Origin: Gemmatimonadales bacterium UBA4456 | GTDB lineage: Bacteria; Gemmatimonadota; Gemmatimonadetes; Longimicrobiales; Gaopeijiaceae | Length of the DNA: 64,000 nt | Assembly (NCBI GenBank): GCA_002390225.1 | Contig: DGOW01000047.1 | Coordinates: forward strand, 41,920-105,919 | Reading direction: 5' to 3' | In this document: piece after piece, positions 1 to 9,688 of the stretch | Numbering within the stretch: the first letter of the stretch is position 1 | Layout of the letters: every line of letters starts with the position of its first letter | The notes under the pieces: model-generated | Databases searched by the model: none | Seen by the model: only the letters and a program-made list of their open reading frames with translations | What the model was told of the DNA's origin: nothing | Translations under genes and position numbers: made by a program

Positions 1-3000
1 GTGCTGGATCTGCAAAGGGTTCCAGTAACACGGTCCCGGTCACGTCGGATCGGCCGCTGCCTGCGGCCGACAGCTCAACTTCGGCGGTCCTGTCCTCTCG
101 GAGCGTCACTGTCCCGTTCACACCGGTGTGCCGTACCCCGATCGCTTCGATCGACCACGCAGCCCTAGAGAGTGCAAGTTGGCCCGCTGGCGCTGGCGAT
201 CCGGGAGTACCCCGGATCGAGACGTCGCCCGATACGGTACCCACCACCCCTTCGAGTGCACTCACGTAGCTTAGGGCGATGGCGGCATCTAGAGAGTCCG
301 CGACAAGATCCACCCTCATCGGTTGGTCGAGGACGCGATCCCCCACCTCGATCAGCGCCAGATCGATCGGAATGGCACCGCTCGCCCGGAGGGCCGAGCG
401 ATTCCTGTCCAACCCGTCGAGGTCGAACTGCAGCTCACGGCCGCGGTACGACATCTCGCCGTCGACCCTGCTGAGCTGCATCGAGCCATACCTGGGTCCG
501 TCGATCTGAATCTCACCCTCGATAATGGGAGCCTCCGCCGACCCTCGGACGGACAGATTCATATCGATGTGTCCTCCGACCTGGAGTCGCTCGAGTTGGA
601 CCACGCCAAGCAACTGCTCTGCGTGCAGACCCTGCACAGCCAGTTGAAAGTCGCTGCCACCTCCACGCGAGAGCGTCCCGTCGGCAACGAGGTGCATCGG
701 GTCATCATCGATGCGAGCGATCTCGACACTGTCCACCATGAACGTGCGCTCATTCCAGGCCAGACGCGCTGGACGAGTAAGATGCCATTCCTGGTCATCG
801 ACCCGGATGTCGAACCCATCCATGTCTACCGAACCCCCGGCCGAGTCGATGACGAACGAACCGCTGGCCTGATACTCCTCACCCGGTCGCCGGACGATCT
901 CGAGACGTCCACCTCCGTCGAGCTGGAACATGTCCGCCTCGAAGGTACCCTGCTGAAAGCGTCGGCCGGCTACATCGATGCCGTGCGCTGTCGCACCCAT
1001 CTGCCAAACGCCGTTCGTATCCGGGAGGCCCGTCGCCGAGAGGGCGACCCGAGCGGAGTCGATCTGATTCTGCTTCCACGAGGCGCCTTCCAGACGCATG
1101 ACCACGCCAACGTCGATGTCACCGAGGCGTCCATTTACGCTCGCTCCTCCGAAGACGGCTCCGTCGAGCTGAACGTCGGCCAGCCGAGGAAACGTGTCGG
1201 GAGCGACTCCCTGGAGGCGCAAGAACTCGCGATCAAGCGGGGTGAGTTCCTCCTGGACGATGATGGAGTCGGCGACCCCCATGAGGGCGGGCCGAAGTCC
1301 AACGAGACGATCTGCGCTGAAAGCCACAGATGTACTGCCAAATCGTCCTTCGACAAGTCCGAGGCGACCGCGCCCGGTCACCTCAACTCCACCGACGGTA
1401 GCGCGCAGCGAGTCCGTGATGAGGACCCCGTTTCGTATCCGGATACCGGTCGAGAGCGTGTCGACAATCACGGCTCCCAGCCGGGACGCATGCGCAGCGC
1501 CGACGAGGTCGAGCATCATCGAGTCCGGAGCGATCCCGAATCCCTCGACCTGCAGCGCACCACTCCAGCTACTGCGTTCTGGAAAGCGAGTACTGATCTC
1601 GGAAAGCGGAAGGTCGTCAGCTTCCAGCTCCATTCGGTACGCTGCCGCTGGATCACCCAGATCGACGCGCCCACGACCCTGAACGCGCCCGTCCTGCACG
1701 GCCAGATCGATGACGACCCTGGCGTCGTCCAGTGCTCCATCCACCGAGACCGAGCCCCACGCCTCTCCGGTGAGTTGAAGCTCGGGAGCGACACCGTCGA
1801 GAAGTCCGACGGCGAGCGGGCGTAACTCTACGTTCGTGTCCGTGATCCAGCTGCCGTCTTCAGCGCCTCGCCAGAACATGCCATCCACCCTGGTCACAGT
1901 CCGGAGCCCCGACGCAGAGTTGTGGCTCATCTCGACGAGCACGGAGAGACCGTCATCGACGTTGCCCTGGACGCGTACCTCACCATCACCGTTCCCGGCC
2001 CAGGGGAAATCCGGCCACAACGCAGAAAGCACGTCGTAATTCATAGCCCCGAGAACAGCCACGAAATCAGTGGCACCCGGATTATCCCCGCGGTGAAGGG
2101 TTCCGTCGAACTGGGCCGTCGTCAGGTCACCGCCCAACCCCGTAGGGATCAGCGTGAGACGACCCGACGCTGTAAGATCGGTCAGCCTGCCGTTGAATGA
2201 CGCCTCGCCGCTGAGCCATCCATCGAACGGTATGTCTCTTTCGATCCAGGGCTCGAGACGTTCCAGCGGAAGCGGGTTGGCCGTCACGTCCATCCCGTCC
2301 AGCGAGATCTCATCCGAAAAGCTGACACCACCGTCAAAGATCACGCTGCTCGCTTCGAGTTCGACTTCCATGCTCCGAACCGCCATATGCACGCCGTCCT
2401 CGATGCGGATTCCAGCAGCACCACGGAAACGCCCATCGGGGATGCGCGGATCCACCCACGCAATGTCGGACAACTGCATCCAGCCGTCGGACGCGAGTTC
2501 CGCAATCAATCGCCATGGCTCACCTTCTGATGCGGGTCCCACGGTGAGATCGCCTTCGATCAGACCGCCCGGCAATCGGAACTGTCCATCGGCTACGCGG
2601 ATGCCGAACTCGCCGAACGACAAACGACCAAAAGCTTCGTCGATCACCAGGGGTTCTTCGAGCACACCGATATCCGACGAGAACGACGCCAGCTGCGCCG
2701 TGAACTGAGGCTCCTGGGAGGTCGACAGCACGGCGTCTTCGACGTCGACATCCAGCATCTCGAACGCCAGCTCGCGCAGAAACTCCCCACCGGGTCCTTC
2801 GATGACCCGACGCCCGCTCCGCTCCGTGGTCGGCGTCAGGATCCGCACCCGGCTCTCCCGGAGACCGACGCGACCTAGTCGCACAGGCGTGCTGGCTTCC
2901 GCAGACTGAGGCCCTGCCGGAGCACCACCCTCGGCCAGGAGTCGACTGATGTTCATCGCCTGGTCGCTGGCATAGCGCGAAATCTCGAGATCGAGTCCCC

Positions 3001-3487
3001 AGAAGACGGTGGACCGGATCGGTCGCCCACCGTTGATCGCCGTAGGGATCGAATAGCGGATGACGACGGAATCAGCCGAGAGGAACCGTCTCCCATCCGC
3101 GGCGTCGAGCCGGACTCCGGTAAGGGTCGCACCGGCCAGAAGGCTGCCACTCCGCACTCCCTCCACGGTGAGCTGCCCGGAAAGGCTCGACTGAACTCGA
3201 CTCAACGCTGTACGCAGCGCGAGGTCCTGCCCCTGCCCGGTCTGTGCGATCAGGCCGATCGCCACGAGGACCAGAAGGATCATCAGAACCAGACTCTGAC
3301 GGGTGCGACGGCGAAGCGCCACCAGACGCCGGCGGACCTGCCACGAGCGCCGCACTCCAGTCAGCGCATCGCGCTCGGCGTAAGGCCCGACAGGTGGAAG
3401 TTCGACCCCATCTGCTGACTCGCCGGAGTCCGATGCATCCGCTGTCACGACCTCGTCCTCCGCCGGTCGGTCGAGTTCGTCAGACAT
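1..3487 (-). CDS. TamB/AsmA-like translocation and assembly protein (3' end off the window)
   Basis: The frame stays open from the ATG at 3487 to the left edge, about 1,160 codons with the C-terminus missing; the tta/cta/tca triplets I spot-checked were all out of frame. The N-terminus is an acidic cytoplasmic tail, then a basic stretch and one transmembrane anchor (about residues 67-83, LVLMILLVLVAIGLI), then beta-rich repeats beginning SSLSGQLTVEGV, as in AsmA/TamB proteins that span the periplasm. The start codon shares one base with the stop of the upstream Omp85 gene (TGATG). Pairing a TamB-like gene with an Omp85 barrel is the classic TAM arrangement, which supports the call. The C-terminal DUF490 domain that would settle it lies outside the window. 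Confidence 0.75.
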   Translation of the reverse strand, partial: MSDELDRPAEDEVVTADASDSGESADGVELPPVGPYAERDALTGVRRSWQVRRRLVALRRRTRQSLVLMILLVLVAIGLIAQTGQGQDLALRTALSRVQSSLSGQLTVEGVRSGSLLAGATLTGVRLDAADGRRFLSADSVVIRYSIPTAINGGRPIRSTVFWGLDLEISRYASDQAMNISRLLAEGGAPAGPQSAEASTPVRLGRVGLRESRVRILTPTTERSGRRVIEGPGGEFLRELAFEMLDVDVEDAVLSTSQEPQFTAQLASFSSDIGVLEEPLVIDEAFGRLSFGEFGIRVADGQFRLPGGLIEGDLTVGPASEGEPWRLIAELASDGWMQLSDIAWVDPRIPDGRFRGAAGIRIEDGVHMAVRSMEVELEASSVIFDGGVSFSDEISLDGMDVTANPLPLERLEPWIERDIPFDGWLSGEASFNGRLTDLTASGRLTLIPTGLGGDLTTAQFDGTLHRGDNPGATDFVAVLGAMNYDVLSALWPDFPWAGNGDGEVRVQGNVDDGLSVLVEMSHNSASGLRTVTRVDGMFWRGAEDGSWITDTNVELRPLAVGLLDGVAPELQLTGEAWGSVSVDGALDDARVVIDLAVQDGRVQGRGRVDLGDPAAAYRMELEADDLPLSEISTRFPERSSWSGALQVEGFGIAPDSMMLDLVGAAHASRLGAVIVDTLSTGIRIRNGVLITDSLRATVGGVEVTGRGRLGLVEGRFGSTSVAFSADRLVGLRPALMGVADSIIVQEELTPLDREFLRLQGVAPDTFPRLADVQLDGAVFGGASVNGRLGDIDVGVVMRLEGASWKQNQIDSARVALSATGLPDTNGVWQMGATAHGIDVAGRRFQQGTFEADMFQLDGGGRLEIVRRPGEEYQASGSFVIDSAGGSVDMDGFDIRVDDQEWHLTRPARLAWNERTFMVDSVEIARIDDDPMHLVADGTLSRGGGSDFQLAVQGLHAEQLLGVVQLERLQVGGHIDMNLSVRGSAEAPIIEGEIQIDGPRYGSMQLSRVDGEMSYRGRELQFDLDGLDRNRSALRASGAIPIDLALIEVGDRVLDQPMRVDLVADSLDAAIALSYVSALEGVVGTVSGDVSIRGTPGSPAPAGQLALSRAAWSIEAIGVRHTGVNGTVTLREDRTAEVELSAAGSGRSDVTGTVLLEPFADPA

Positions 3488-5727
3488 CAGAAAGCCTGCC
3501 CAATGGACACGTGAAGCTGAAATCCCCGGTCGTTCGCTCCGAAGAGTACCCGTTCGCTTAGCTGCAGGAGCTCACCCGTGCCGACCCAGTGAATCTCTTT
3601 TCCATCCACTTCAAGTGGGTCACCCTCATCGCCGACTTCCCATCTCACAATCTTCTCGGTCACGACCGGGACTTTCTCCGCACCCCTGAATCGATACGCG
3701 AGATCGAGGCGAATCGGTCCGACGGGGCTGGCAAAACGCACGCCGACCCCCGGACTGAACTCTAGAGCCTCGAACTCGATGGAGTCCTCCGGTCCCCACG
3801 CCTGGCCCACATCCGTGAAGATCACACCCTCCAGAAAGCCCATCGCGATACGGATCTCAGCATTGGCCTCCAGAAGCCGGGTGCCGCCGATCGGCTGGTT
3901 CTGGTACAGAGCGCCCGGGTCCGCCACACACGACTCATTGAAGAGCGCTTCTGGAGTACACAATCCACCCCCGCCCATCATGGATAACAGCACCCTTGGC
4001 TCCGCAAACAGTACTCGCGGGCCAAGCCTGCTCTGTGCGAAGCCGCGCACGGAGTTCGCCCCGCCGGTGTAGAAGCGCTTCTGCGGGTGGACGATCTCGA
4101 CGTCGCCGCTGGAGATCTGACCCTGCCGCACAAGTCCGTCGAATCCGCCCGACCCGACCCAGCCTCCGCGAACGCGTGTCGCGAAGACTACGCGCCCCAC
4201 TGGGGCATACCGACTGGCTTCGGCGACCACTCGATCGTAGCGGAAATCGGATAACGTCCACTTCGCGGCGTGCTCGACGTCAAGGAGAAGTCGATACCCG
4301 TTCCGTGGATTCAGCAGATCGTCAGATCGGTTGCGCGTGAATGCGAGGCCGACGGGTGAGAGCGAGTTCGGATTCTCAAGCTCTTTGATATCATCGGGAG
4401 CACACACCAGAAAGCCGGTGCAGAACAGGACGTCAGTGGCATCCAGCTCCGAGAGTTCGGGTCGGTAGAAGCCACTCACCACAGTCCCTGGGGCGAGTGA
4501 ACGCGACAGGCCGATCTGGGCACCGATGGCTCGTCGTATGAAGACGTCCGGAAGCGACTGACGTTCGATGAAGACGGACGCGGAGAGAGCGTTGCGCGTT
4601 GAGAAGATCCAGGGCTGCACAAAGTCTACGACACCGAGGCCGGTGAGGTCCCCATATTTATTATCTCCACTTTGCGAGCAGAGCACATCGCGGAATTGTG
4701 ACTGCGAGGCGAGGATGTTTCCTACCCGCCCGCGTACGGACAGTGTGCGACCTCCACCGAAGAAATTCCGGCTTGTCCATTGGGCCTCGAGGTTCAGGCA
4801 CTCGGCGGTACTCCATCCTCCACCCGCACGCACCCGGTAGGCATCACCTTCCTGCAGCGTAATCGCTACATCGATTGTCGGGTCTTGGAGGTCAGCCAAG
4901 GTATCGGGGAGCACGCTCGCGTTCCGGACAATCTCGAGGCCATACAGGCGCTCCGTAGCGTCGTCGACCTCGGATCTTCGGTAGGAATCACCACTCTGAA
5001 GCCGGGCAGTCCGCAGTACCGTACCCACACCCAGGTTCTCCAGACCCGAGACGGTGATGTCGCCGTATGTCGTCTCGGGCCCCCTAATGATCTCGAAGGT
5101 CGTGATCGCATCGTACGACGGTGGATTGCCCGGGCGGCTTACGCGCCGAAAGACGTCCGCATAGGCATAACCGCGATTGCTCAGGCGATGGATGAGCGTG
5201 TCACGTGTCGCGTCGAGCGCGAGCGTGGACAGGCGATCACCCTGGGCGATGGGCAGATCGTTGAGCAGCTCACCATCGCCGAGGTCACTGACCCCGGTGA
5301 ACTCGATGCTGTCTGCTATGATGGGCCGACCTTCATCGATCCGGAACATGACTCTGGCTTTCGCCTCGGTTCGCTCGACTACGGCCGAGTCGACGACCAC
5401 ATCCCGGAATCCTCGCTGACGGTACCAGAGTATGAGCCGCGCCCGGTCACGGGGCAGATCCCGGTCACGCAGCATCGACCGACTGAGCGCGAAGTCAACG
5501 CCCAGCGGACAGAGCGGAATCGGGAAAAAGAACCAGAGTGATCGACAGGCTGTGGTCCGCGTCGCGATCGCCCGAGCGAGTGAATCCGCAGGGAACGTGA
5601 CATTCCCCTCGAATCGAACCTCTTCGACCTCGGGTCCTCTGAGCTGTCCAGCACCCGCTGCCGGTGACAGCAACAGGCCAAGCCCAACCACGCCGGAGAT
5701 TGCCAGGACACGCCAGCGCAGTCTCAC
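3487..5727 (-). CDS. Omp85-family outer-membrane assembly protein (TamA/BamA-like)
   Basis: A 746-residue exported protein. The signal peptide covers about residues 1-26 and ends at AGA|GQL. It is followed by POTRA-type repeats (EVRFEGNVTFPADSL near residue 36, then IADSIEFTGV and YGDITVSGLENL) and a C-terminal 16-strand-type barrel from about residue 300. The chain ends in Phe, the usual BAM recognition residue. It has fewer POTRA repeats than a typical five-POTRA BamA and sits next to a TamB-like gene, so a TamA role in inserting outer-membrane proteins is the better guess. The GTG start overlaps the preceding stop as GTGA. BamA itself cannot be excluded. Confidence 0.85.
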   Translation of the reverse strand: MRLRWRVLAISGVVGLGLLLSPAAGAGQLRGPEVEEVRFEGNVTFPADSLARAIATRTTACRSLWFFFPIPLCPLGVDFALSRSMLRDRDLPRDRARLILWYRQRGFRDVVVDSAVVERTEAKARVMFRIDEGRPIIADSIEFTGVSDLGDGELLNDLPIAQGDRLSTLALDATRDTLIHRLSNRGYAYADVFRRVSRPGNPPSYDAITTFEIIRGPETTYGDITVSGLENLGVGTVLRTARLQSGDSYRRSEVDDATERLYGLEIVRNASVLPDTLADLQDPTIDVAITLQEGDAYRVRAGGGWSTAECLNLEAQWTSRNFFGGGRTLSVRGRVGNILASQSQFRDVLCSQSGDNKYGDLTGLGVVDFVQPWIFSTRNALSASVFIERQSLPDVFIRRAIGAQIGLSRSLAPGTVVSGFYRPELSELDATDVLFCTGFLVCAPDDIKELENPNSLSPVGLAFTRNRSDDLLNPRNGYRLLLDVEHAAKWTLSDFRYDRVVAEASRYAPVGRVVFATRVRGGWVGSGGFDGLVRQGQISSGDVEIVHPQKRFYTGGANSVRGFAQSRLGPRVLFAEPRVLLSMMGGGGLCTPEALFNESCVADPGALYQNQPIGGTRLLEANAEIRIAMGFLEGVIFTDVGQAWGPEDSIEFEALEFSPGVGVRFASPVGPIRLDLAYRFRGAEKVPVVTEKIVRWEVGDEGDPLEVDGKEIHWVGTGELLQLSERVLFGANDRGFQLHVSIGQAF

Positions 5728-5909
5728 TCGTCCCCCGTGTCCGCCCCCGAAGGCGCAATGACTGACTCCGGAAGCATTGGGTCACGCTGGAGCATCAAGC
5801 GGGTGAGCACGCAGGTCATCGCCGCCGCACCAGCACCTACAACAACAGAGATGAGCGCCGCCTGGAGCGACTTCTCTCGCGTGATCGGACGTCGCCGATA
5901 CTTCGGCAT
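5724..5909 (-). CDS. Small single-span membrane protein, unknown function
   Basis: A 61-residue protein with a basic N-terminus (MPKYRRRPITREKS), one hydrophobic segment at about residues 17-38 and an acidic tail. It is linked on both sides by overlaps: its ATG shares a base with the phosphoesterase stop (TGATG), and its stop overlaps the GTG of the Omp85 gene. That tight coupling makes it a real gene rather than a chance frame. The predicted topology is cytoplasmic N-terminus and periplasmic tail. I do not recognise the family. Its place just before the TAM/BAM-like pair suggests, weakly, an envelope-assembly role. Confidence 0.6.
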   Translation of the reverse strand: MPKYRRRPITREKSLQAALISVVVGAGAAAMTCVLTRLMLQRDPMLPESVIAPSGADTGDE

Positions 5910-6754
5910 CAGTTCACCGCCCCGAGTCCGTCGCGGAGGAGCCAGCTACGGGCCGGCATCGCCTCGAAGGCAGGGGCATCCGGCGCCCGGCGGTAGGGTA
6001 TGACCTCGACCTTACCTTCACCAAAGCGCATCACGCTCAAGCTGTTCCAGCCCGTCTCCACGCCCCGACCTCGCCGAGACGTACTCGTACCACACGCGAG
6101 GATCGGCAGCGGTGGGTCCCGGGGAGGACATCCCGGAATGTCCTCGGCCACGTGCATGTGGACCTGATGCACATGCCCGCCTAGAACCACGTCTACCCCC
6201 ATGTCACTGAAGGCGTGGGCGAGCCGAGCGGCCCCTGGCAGCGGATGCCCCCCTTCGCCATCGGGCACGGGTACGAAATGGTGGTGGATGACAAGCAGCC
6301 GCACATTGCTCGGAGCGCTCTCCACGAACGCGCGGCGAGCGAACTCTACCTGAGCGTCGTCGATTCGGCCGTTCACGATGGCGCGGCGAGGTGCTGCCGA
6401 ATTCAGTGCGACGATGACGGCACCCGGCACGGTGGTCACGGTGTCGAGCGCATCCTCCCCGGTGAAGCGCCGCCAGTTCCTGAACGGGTCGATGAGTCGC
6501 TCCCAGAACCGATACAACGGCACATCGTGATTTCCGGGCGTGACTACCACCGGGGTATCGACGAAGCGCTCGAGGATCGAACGAGCCACCCGGAACTCGT
6601 GCCTCTTCGCGCGTTGAGTCAGATCGCCCGAGGCGATCACGACGTTCGGATCGACCTCAGACCAGAGTTCCAGCAATGCATCCGTAGCACGAGACAGGTA
6701 GGGCTTACCGCACTGAAAGTCGGACGCGTGCAGCACGGTGAACCCGGCAGGCAT
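5909..6754 (-). CDS. Calcineurin-like metallophosphoesterase (CpdA/Icc-type)
   Basis: A 281-residue cytoplasmic protein with the metallophosphoesterase motifs in order: SDFQ near residue 12, GDLT near 44, GNHD near 73, an HHH block (VIHHHFVPV), and GGHVH near 196. Family members hydrolyse phosphodiesters, and CpdA cleaves cAMP, but the substrate cannot be read from sequence. The first motif is D-x-Q where D-x-H is usual, so one metal ligand is changed. The ATG follows the lgt stop by one base and the gene overlaps the small membrane-protein gene by one base, so all three are probably co-transcribed. Confidence 0.8.
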   Translation of the reverse strand: MPAGFTVLHASDFQCGKPYLSRATDALLELWSEVDPNVVIASGDLTQRAKRHEFRVARSILERFVDTPVVVTPGNHDVPLYRFWERLIDPFRNWRRFTGEDALDTVTTVPGAVIVALNSAAPRRAIVNGRIDDAQVEFARRAFVESAPSNVRLLVIHHHFVPVPDGEGGHPLPGAARLAHAFSDMGVDVVLGGHVHQVHMHVAEDIPGCPPRDPPLPILACGTSTSRRGRGVETGWNSLSVMRFGEGKVEVIPYRRAPDAPAFEAMPARSWLLRDGLGAVN

Positions 6755-6755
6755 G

Positions 6756-7598
6756 TCAGGCGGACTCCGCCGCCGTACGGGTCTTCATGACACCCCAGAA
6801 CCCGAACGCTACGATGCAGAGACTGATGACCTGAGCGACAGTCAGAATGCCGAAAAACCGATCGTCCTTCGCCCGGAGAAACTCTACCAGGAATCGCTCG
6901 AAGCCGGCGCAGACCAGCCAGATCATGAAGAGCCAGCCCTTTGAATGACTGTGGTCGCGGATCCGCCAGAGGGCGCAGAAGATCAGCGTGCTGATCCCGA
7001 CCTCATACAGCTGCGTCGGGTGAACCGGAACCACTTGCCCGTACTCTTCGATCAGCGCCGGATCGACTGTGATTCCGAACATCTGCTCGATGTTCTGCAC
7101 CGTTGTCGCGGGAGACCCCTGAGGGAAGCGCACGCCCAGAAACGAGTCCGTCGGCCGGCCCCAGTCGTCCCCAACCATGAAGCACCCGACCCGCCCCACC
7201 GCATAGGCGAGCGCAAGCGCCGGAGCCATCAGGTCGGCCATGGTAGGAACGGCCAGCTTCTGTCGCCTGATCTCCCAGATGACCAACGCAGTCGCGAGCA
7301 GGAATCCACCGTACCAGACCAGCCCGCCGCGCGAGAGAATCATCCCCATCGGGTCTTCGACCAGACGCGGGAAGTTCAGCAGCATGTAGTATCCCTTCGC
7401 GCCCAGGATACCGCCGATGACGGCCATGAAGACGAAGTCCCACGCCTTGTCCGGATCCTCGCCAATACGCCGTAATTCAGCGCGCAGGACATATCCCGCC
7501 GTGAGAAAGGCGAGCAGCATGAATACGCCAAACGACGTGATGGGCTGCCCCCCTAGAAAGGGGACCCAATTGGGCATTTCAAAGAAAACCGGATACAT
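6756..7598 (-). CDS. lgt: Prolipoprotein diacylglyceryl transferase
   Basis: Lgt moves diacylglyceryl from phosphatidylglycerol to the lipobox cysteine of prolipoproteins in the inner membrane. The 280-residue protein has about seven membrane spans and the Lgt signature AVGRVGCF (residues 133-140), followed by GDDWG and VHPTQLYE near 202. The usual FHGG of the enterobacterial enzyme appears here as WYGG, and the Asn of GRxGN is Cys, both common variants outside Proteobacteria. Several proteins in this window carry lipoboxes and are likely clients (the PQQ enzyme, the cytochrome at 52.6 kb, the propeller protein at 49 kb, the TonB-like protein at 60 kb). It lies between tsaD and a phosphoesterase in the same operon. 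Confidence 0.9.
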   Translation of the reverse strand: MYPVFFEMPNWVPFLGGQPITSFGVFMLLAFLTAGYVLRAELRRIGEDPDKAWDFVFMAVIGGILGAKGYYMLLNFPRLVEDPMGMILSRGGLVWYGGFLLATALVIWEIRRQKLAVPTMADLMAPALALAYAVGRVGCFMVGDDWGRPTDSFLGVRFPQGSPATTVQNIEQMFGITVDPALIEEYGQVVPVHPTQLYEVGISTLIFCALWRIRDHSHSKGWLFMIWLVCAGFERFLVEFLRAKDDRFFGILTVAQVISLCIVAFGFWGVMKTRTAAESA

Positions 7599-7604
7599 AG
7601 TCTT

Positions 7605-8705
7605 TTAAGTTCGTGATGTGACGCCCGCGCGGGAACCGCTGCGGAGCCCGGGGAATGCCATCGAGGCCGACGCGTTCTGATCATGGGGAGCTCGCTCGCC
7701 CTGATCGAAACGAAATCGCGCCGCCCGGGCGATCATGGCTCCGTTGTCGAGCGAAAGTCTCGGCGAAGCGTGATGTACCGCCCGCTGCCCTGTGCGTGCA
7801 TCCAGAGCTTCTAGGCGACTCGACATCTCCTGACGCAGGAGTGTGTTCGCACTCACACCGCCACCGAGGACGATCCGTCCGCACCCGGTTTCGCTCACCG
7901 CCCGCAGGGTCTTGGAGACAAGCACCTCCACCGCCGCGGCTTGGAACGCCGCGGCCACGTGAGGGACCTCGTCGGGTAGGGCCTCGTCGCCCAGCTTGCG
8001 GGTCAGCTCGACCACCGCGGTTTTGAGACCACTGAACGAGAAGTCGTAATACGCCGGATCGTGGACCGTCTGATTACGACGAAGCATCGGCCTCGGGAGG
8101 CGATGCCGCGCAGGGTCGCCGTCGACGGCGACCTTCTGGATCGCCGGGCCACCGGGATACGGAAGCCCGAGCAGCTTGGCGACCTTATCGAACGCCTCCC
8201 CCGCCGCGTCATCACGGGTCTGTCCGAGCAGCGCGTACTCACCCCAGGCGGTGGCATGGATCAGCATGGTGTGCCCACCCGAGACCAGTAGAGCGATGAA
8301 GGGCGGCTCCGCATCAGCCTGCTCGAGCACAGGGCCGAAGAGGTGTCCCTCCATGTGGTGGACCGCGATCCAGGGCCGATCCAGCGCCCAGGCAGTTGCC
8401 TTGGTCCAGCAAACGCCCACCAGCAGAGCCCCGATCAAACCCGGTCCGGCAGTCACCCCGAGAACGTCGATGTCGTCGAGGGTCACGTCGGCCCTCGAGA
8501 GCGCCTCGTCGACCACACCGTCCAGTTTCTGCAGGTGCGCCCGCGCCGCGAGCTCGGGCACGACGCCGCCATAGACCTCATGCACGTCTTGGGAAAGAAT
8601 GACATGCCCAAGAATGCGGTTGGCTCCATCCAGCACTGCCGCCGAAGTCTCATCGCAAGACGTCTCTATGCCGAGGACGAGCGGACGGCTCAGCGTGGCG
8701 GTCAC
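7605..8705 (-). CDS. tsaD: tRNA N6-adenosine threonylcarbamoyltransferase
   Basis: TsaD transfers the threonylcarbamoyl group to A37 of ANN-reading tRNAs, working with TsaB, TsaC and TsaE (none seen here). I use the GTG at 8705, giving 366 residues and overlapping the upstream YbbR stop as GTGA. The longer open frame upstream is only the antisense-free shadow of the YbbR gene. Motifs: GIETSCDETS near residue 10, the metal-binding HHMEGH near 111, LVSGGHT, and a late GGGVSANTLLR with DNGAMIA. Length and motif order match the Kae1/TsaD family. Confidence 0.95.
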   Translation of the reverse strand: MTATLSRPLVLGIETSCDETSAAVLDGANRILGHVILSQDVHEVYGGVVPELAARAHLQKLDGVVDEALSRADVTLDDIDVLGVTAGPGLIGALLVGVCWTKATAWALDRPWIAVHHMEGHLFGPVLEQADAEPPFIALLVSGGHTMLIHATAWGEYALLGQTRDDAAGEAFDKVAKLLGLPYPGGPAIQKVAVDGDPARHRLPRPMLRRNQTVHDPAYYDFSFSGLKTAVVELTRKLGDEALPDEVPHVAAAFQAAAVEVLVSKTLRAVSETGCGRIVLGGGVSANTLLRQEMSSRLEALDARTGQRAVHHASPRLSLDNGAMIARAARFRFDQGERAPHDQNASASMAFPGLRSGSRAGVTSRT

Positions 8706-9679
8706 GGCGGGTCGCCCGGAAGCCCCACCTGATCGATCGTCCGTCGGACGGTAATCCGATCGTTCCCCGGAATCGCGGTCACGAGCGCAGGGACTCCTTC
8801 GATCCTGACGTTCACGACCCGCACTTCGCCCGGTACCATGCCCTGCAAGTGCTCCGGCGGAACCCACACACGGAGCCTTGCGGGATCGAGGGATGTCACG
8901 AGAGTGCGCGCACCCGCCAGACGGATCTGGATGGCCGCCGGATCGGGGATGACCTCGGCCTCTCCGGGACTCACGATCGCCTCGACCGAGATCCCGTTCA
9001 GTATGCGCTCGACCATGTCCTCGACTCGAACGTCCATCGTAGCGGTCGTCCAGGCAACGGAAGCACCCGGGAGTCCGGTGGTGTCCACGTTGACGTTGAA
9101 CGCGCCGGAACGCGCCACGTCTGAAAGATCGAACGCCTCGAGTCTCAGGGAATCCAGCACCTCCACGCGACTCCTCGGCCCGCGGACACGAATGATCTGG
9201 GGACTCACCTCGATCGGCGCGGCCAGAGCGAGGCGGTCGCGGACGCTCCCGACGAGACGGAGCGCCACCGGGACGAGACGGGTCTGGGCCTCTTCGAACG
9301 AGACGCGGATCGTCGACGGCGACATAGACTCGACGCTCAACCCCGATCGTTGGCCGAGCTCGACCCACTCACGTCGCAGCACGATCACAGTGTCCTGCGA
9401 TCCCACCGACCCGACTGGAATCCGGATGCTGGTTCCCTCGCGGGCGAGCCGAATGATTTCCCGGGCCGGGCCGCCGAGGCGCAACTCCACGGTAGATGGA
9501 TTCGGGGCACCGGAGGTGGTCCAGCCAGTATCAGCTACCTCAACCGTGACCGGCACCGACGCAAAGATTTCCTGATTCGACGGTTCACCCTGAACCAGAG
9601 CCCACAGGAATACCGATAACCCGAGTGCGGACAGCTTCAAGCGCCAGTTGTGGGCCAGCGATTGAGTCGGGGTCGCCAT
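8702..9679 (-). CDS. YbbR-domain membrane protein (CdaR-like)
   Basis: A 325-residue protein with an N-terminal membrane segment (LKLSALGLSVFLWALVQ, about residues 14-30) followed by repeated beta-rich YbbR modules. Repeated phrases such as VPVTVEVADTG, VPVALRLVG and INRVRGPRS-like stretches mark the modules. In Firmicutes the YbbR protein CdaR regulates the c-di-AMP cyclase CdaA, usually encoded next to it. No cyclase gene is visible here, so that function is not supported by context. Its stop overlaps the tsaD start, and it follows the thioredoxin gene by nine bases. Confidence 0.75.
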   Translation of the reverse strand: MATPTQSLAHNWRLKLSALGLSVFLWALVQGEPSNQEIFASVPVTVEVADTGWTTSGAPNPSTVELRLGGPAREIIRLAREGTSIRIPVGSVGSQDTVIVLRREWVELGQRSGLSVESMSPSTIRVSFEEAQTRLVPVALRLVGSVRDRLALAAPIEVSPQIIRVRGPRSRVEVLDSLRLEAFDLSDVARSGAFNVNVDTTGLPGASVAWTTATMDVRVEDMVERILNGISVEAIVSPGEAEVIPDPAAIQIRLAGARTLVTSLDPARLRVWVPPEHLQGMVPGEVRVVNVRIEGVPALVTAIPGNDRITVRRTIDQVGLPGDPP

Positions 9680-9688
9680 GGCGCCGCC

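Noticed and set aside
323..1825. A 500-codon open frame on the plus strand
   Set aside because: It lies antisense and codon-aligned to the TamB-like gene, has no ribosome site or family signal, and its composition (Arg/Asp/Glu/Ser-rich) is that of a reverse-strand shadow.
7605..8705. A sialoglycoprotease (Gcp) peptidase function for tsaD
   Set aside because: The old peptidase label has been superseded; the family makes threonylcarbamoyl-adenosine in tRNA.
8706..9368. An N-terminal extension of tsaD
   Set aside because: The extra residues are Arg/Gly-rich and out of frame with the YbbR gene that truly occupies this DNA; TsaD normally begins just before GIETSCDET.
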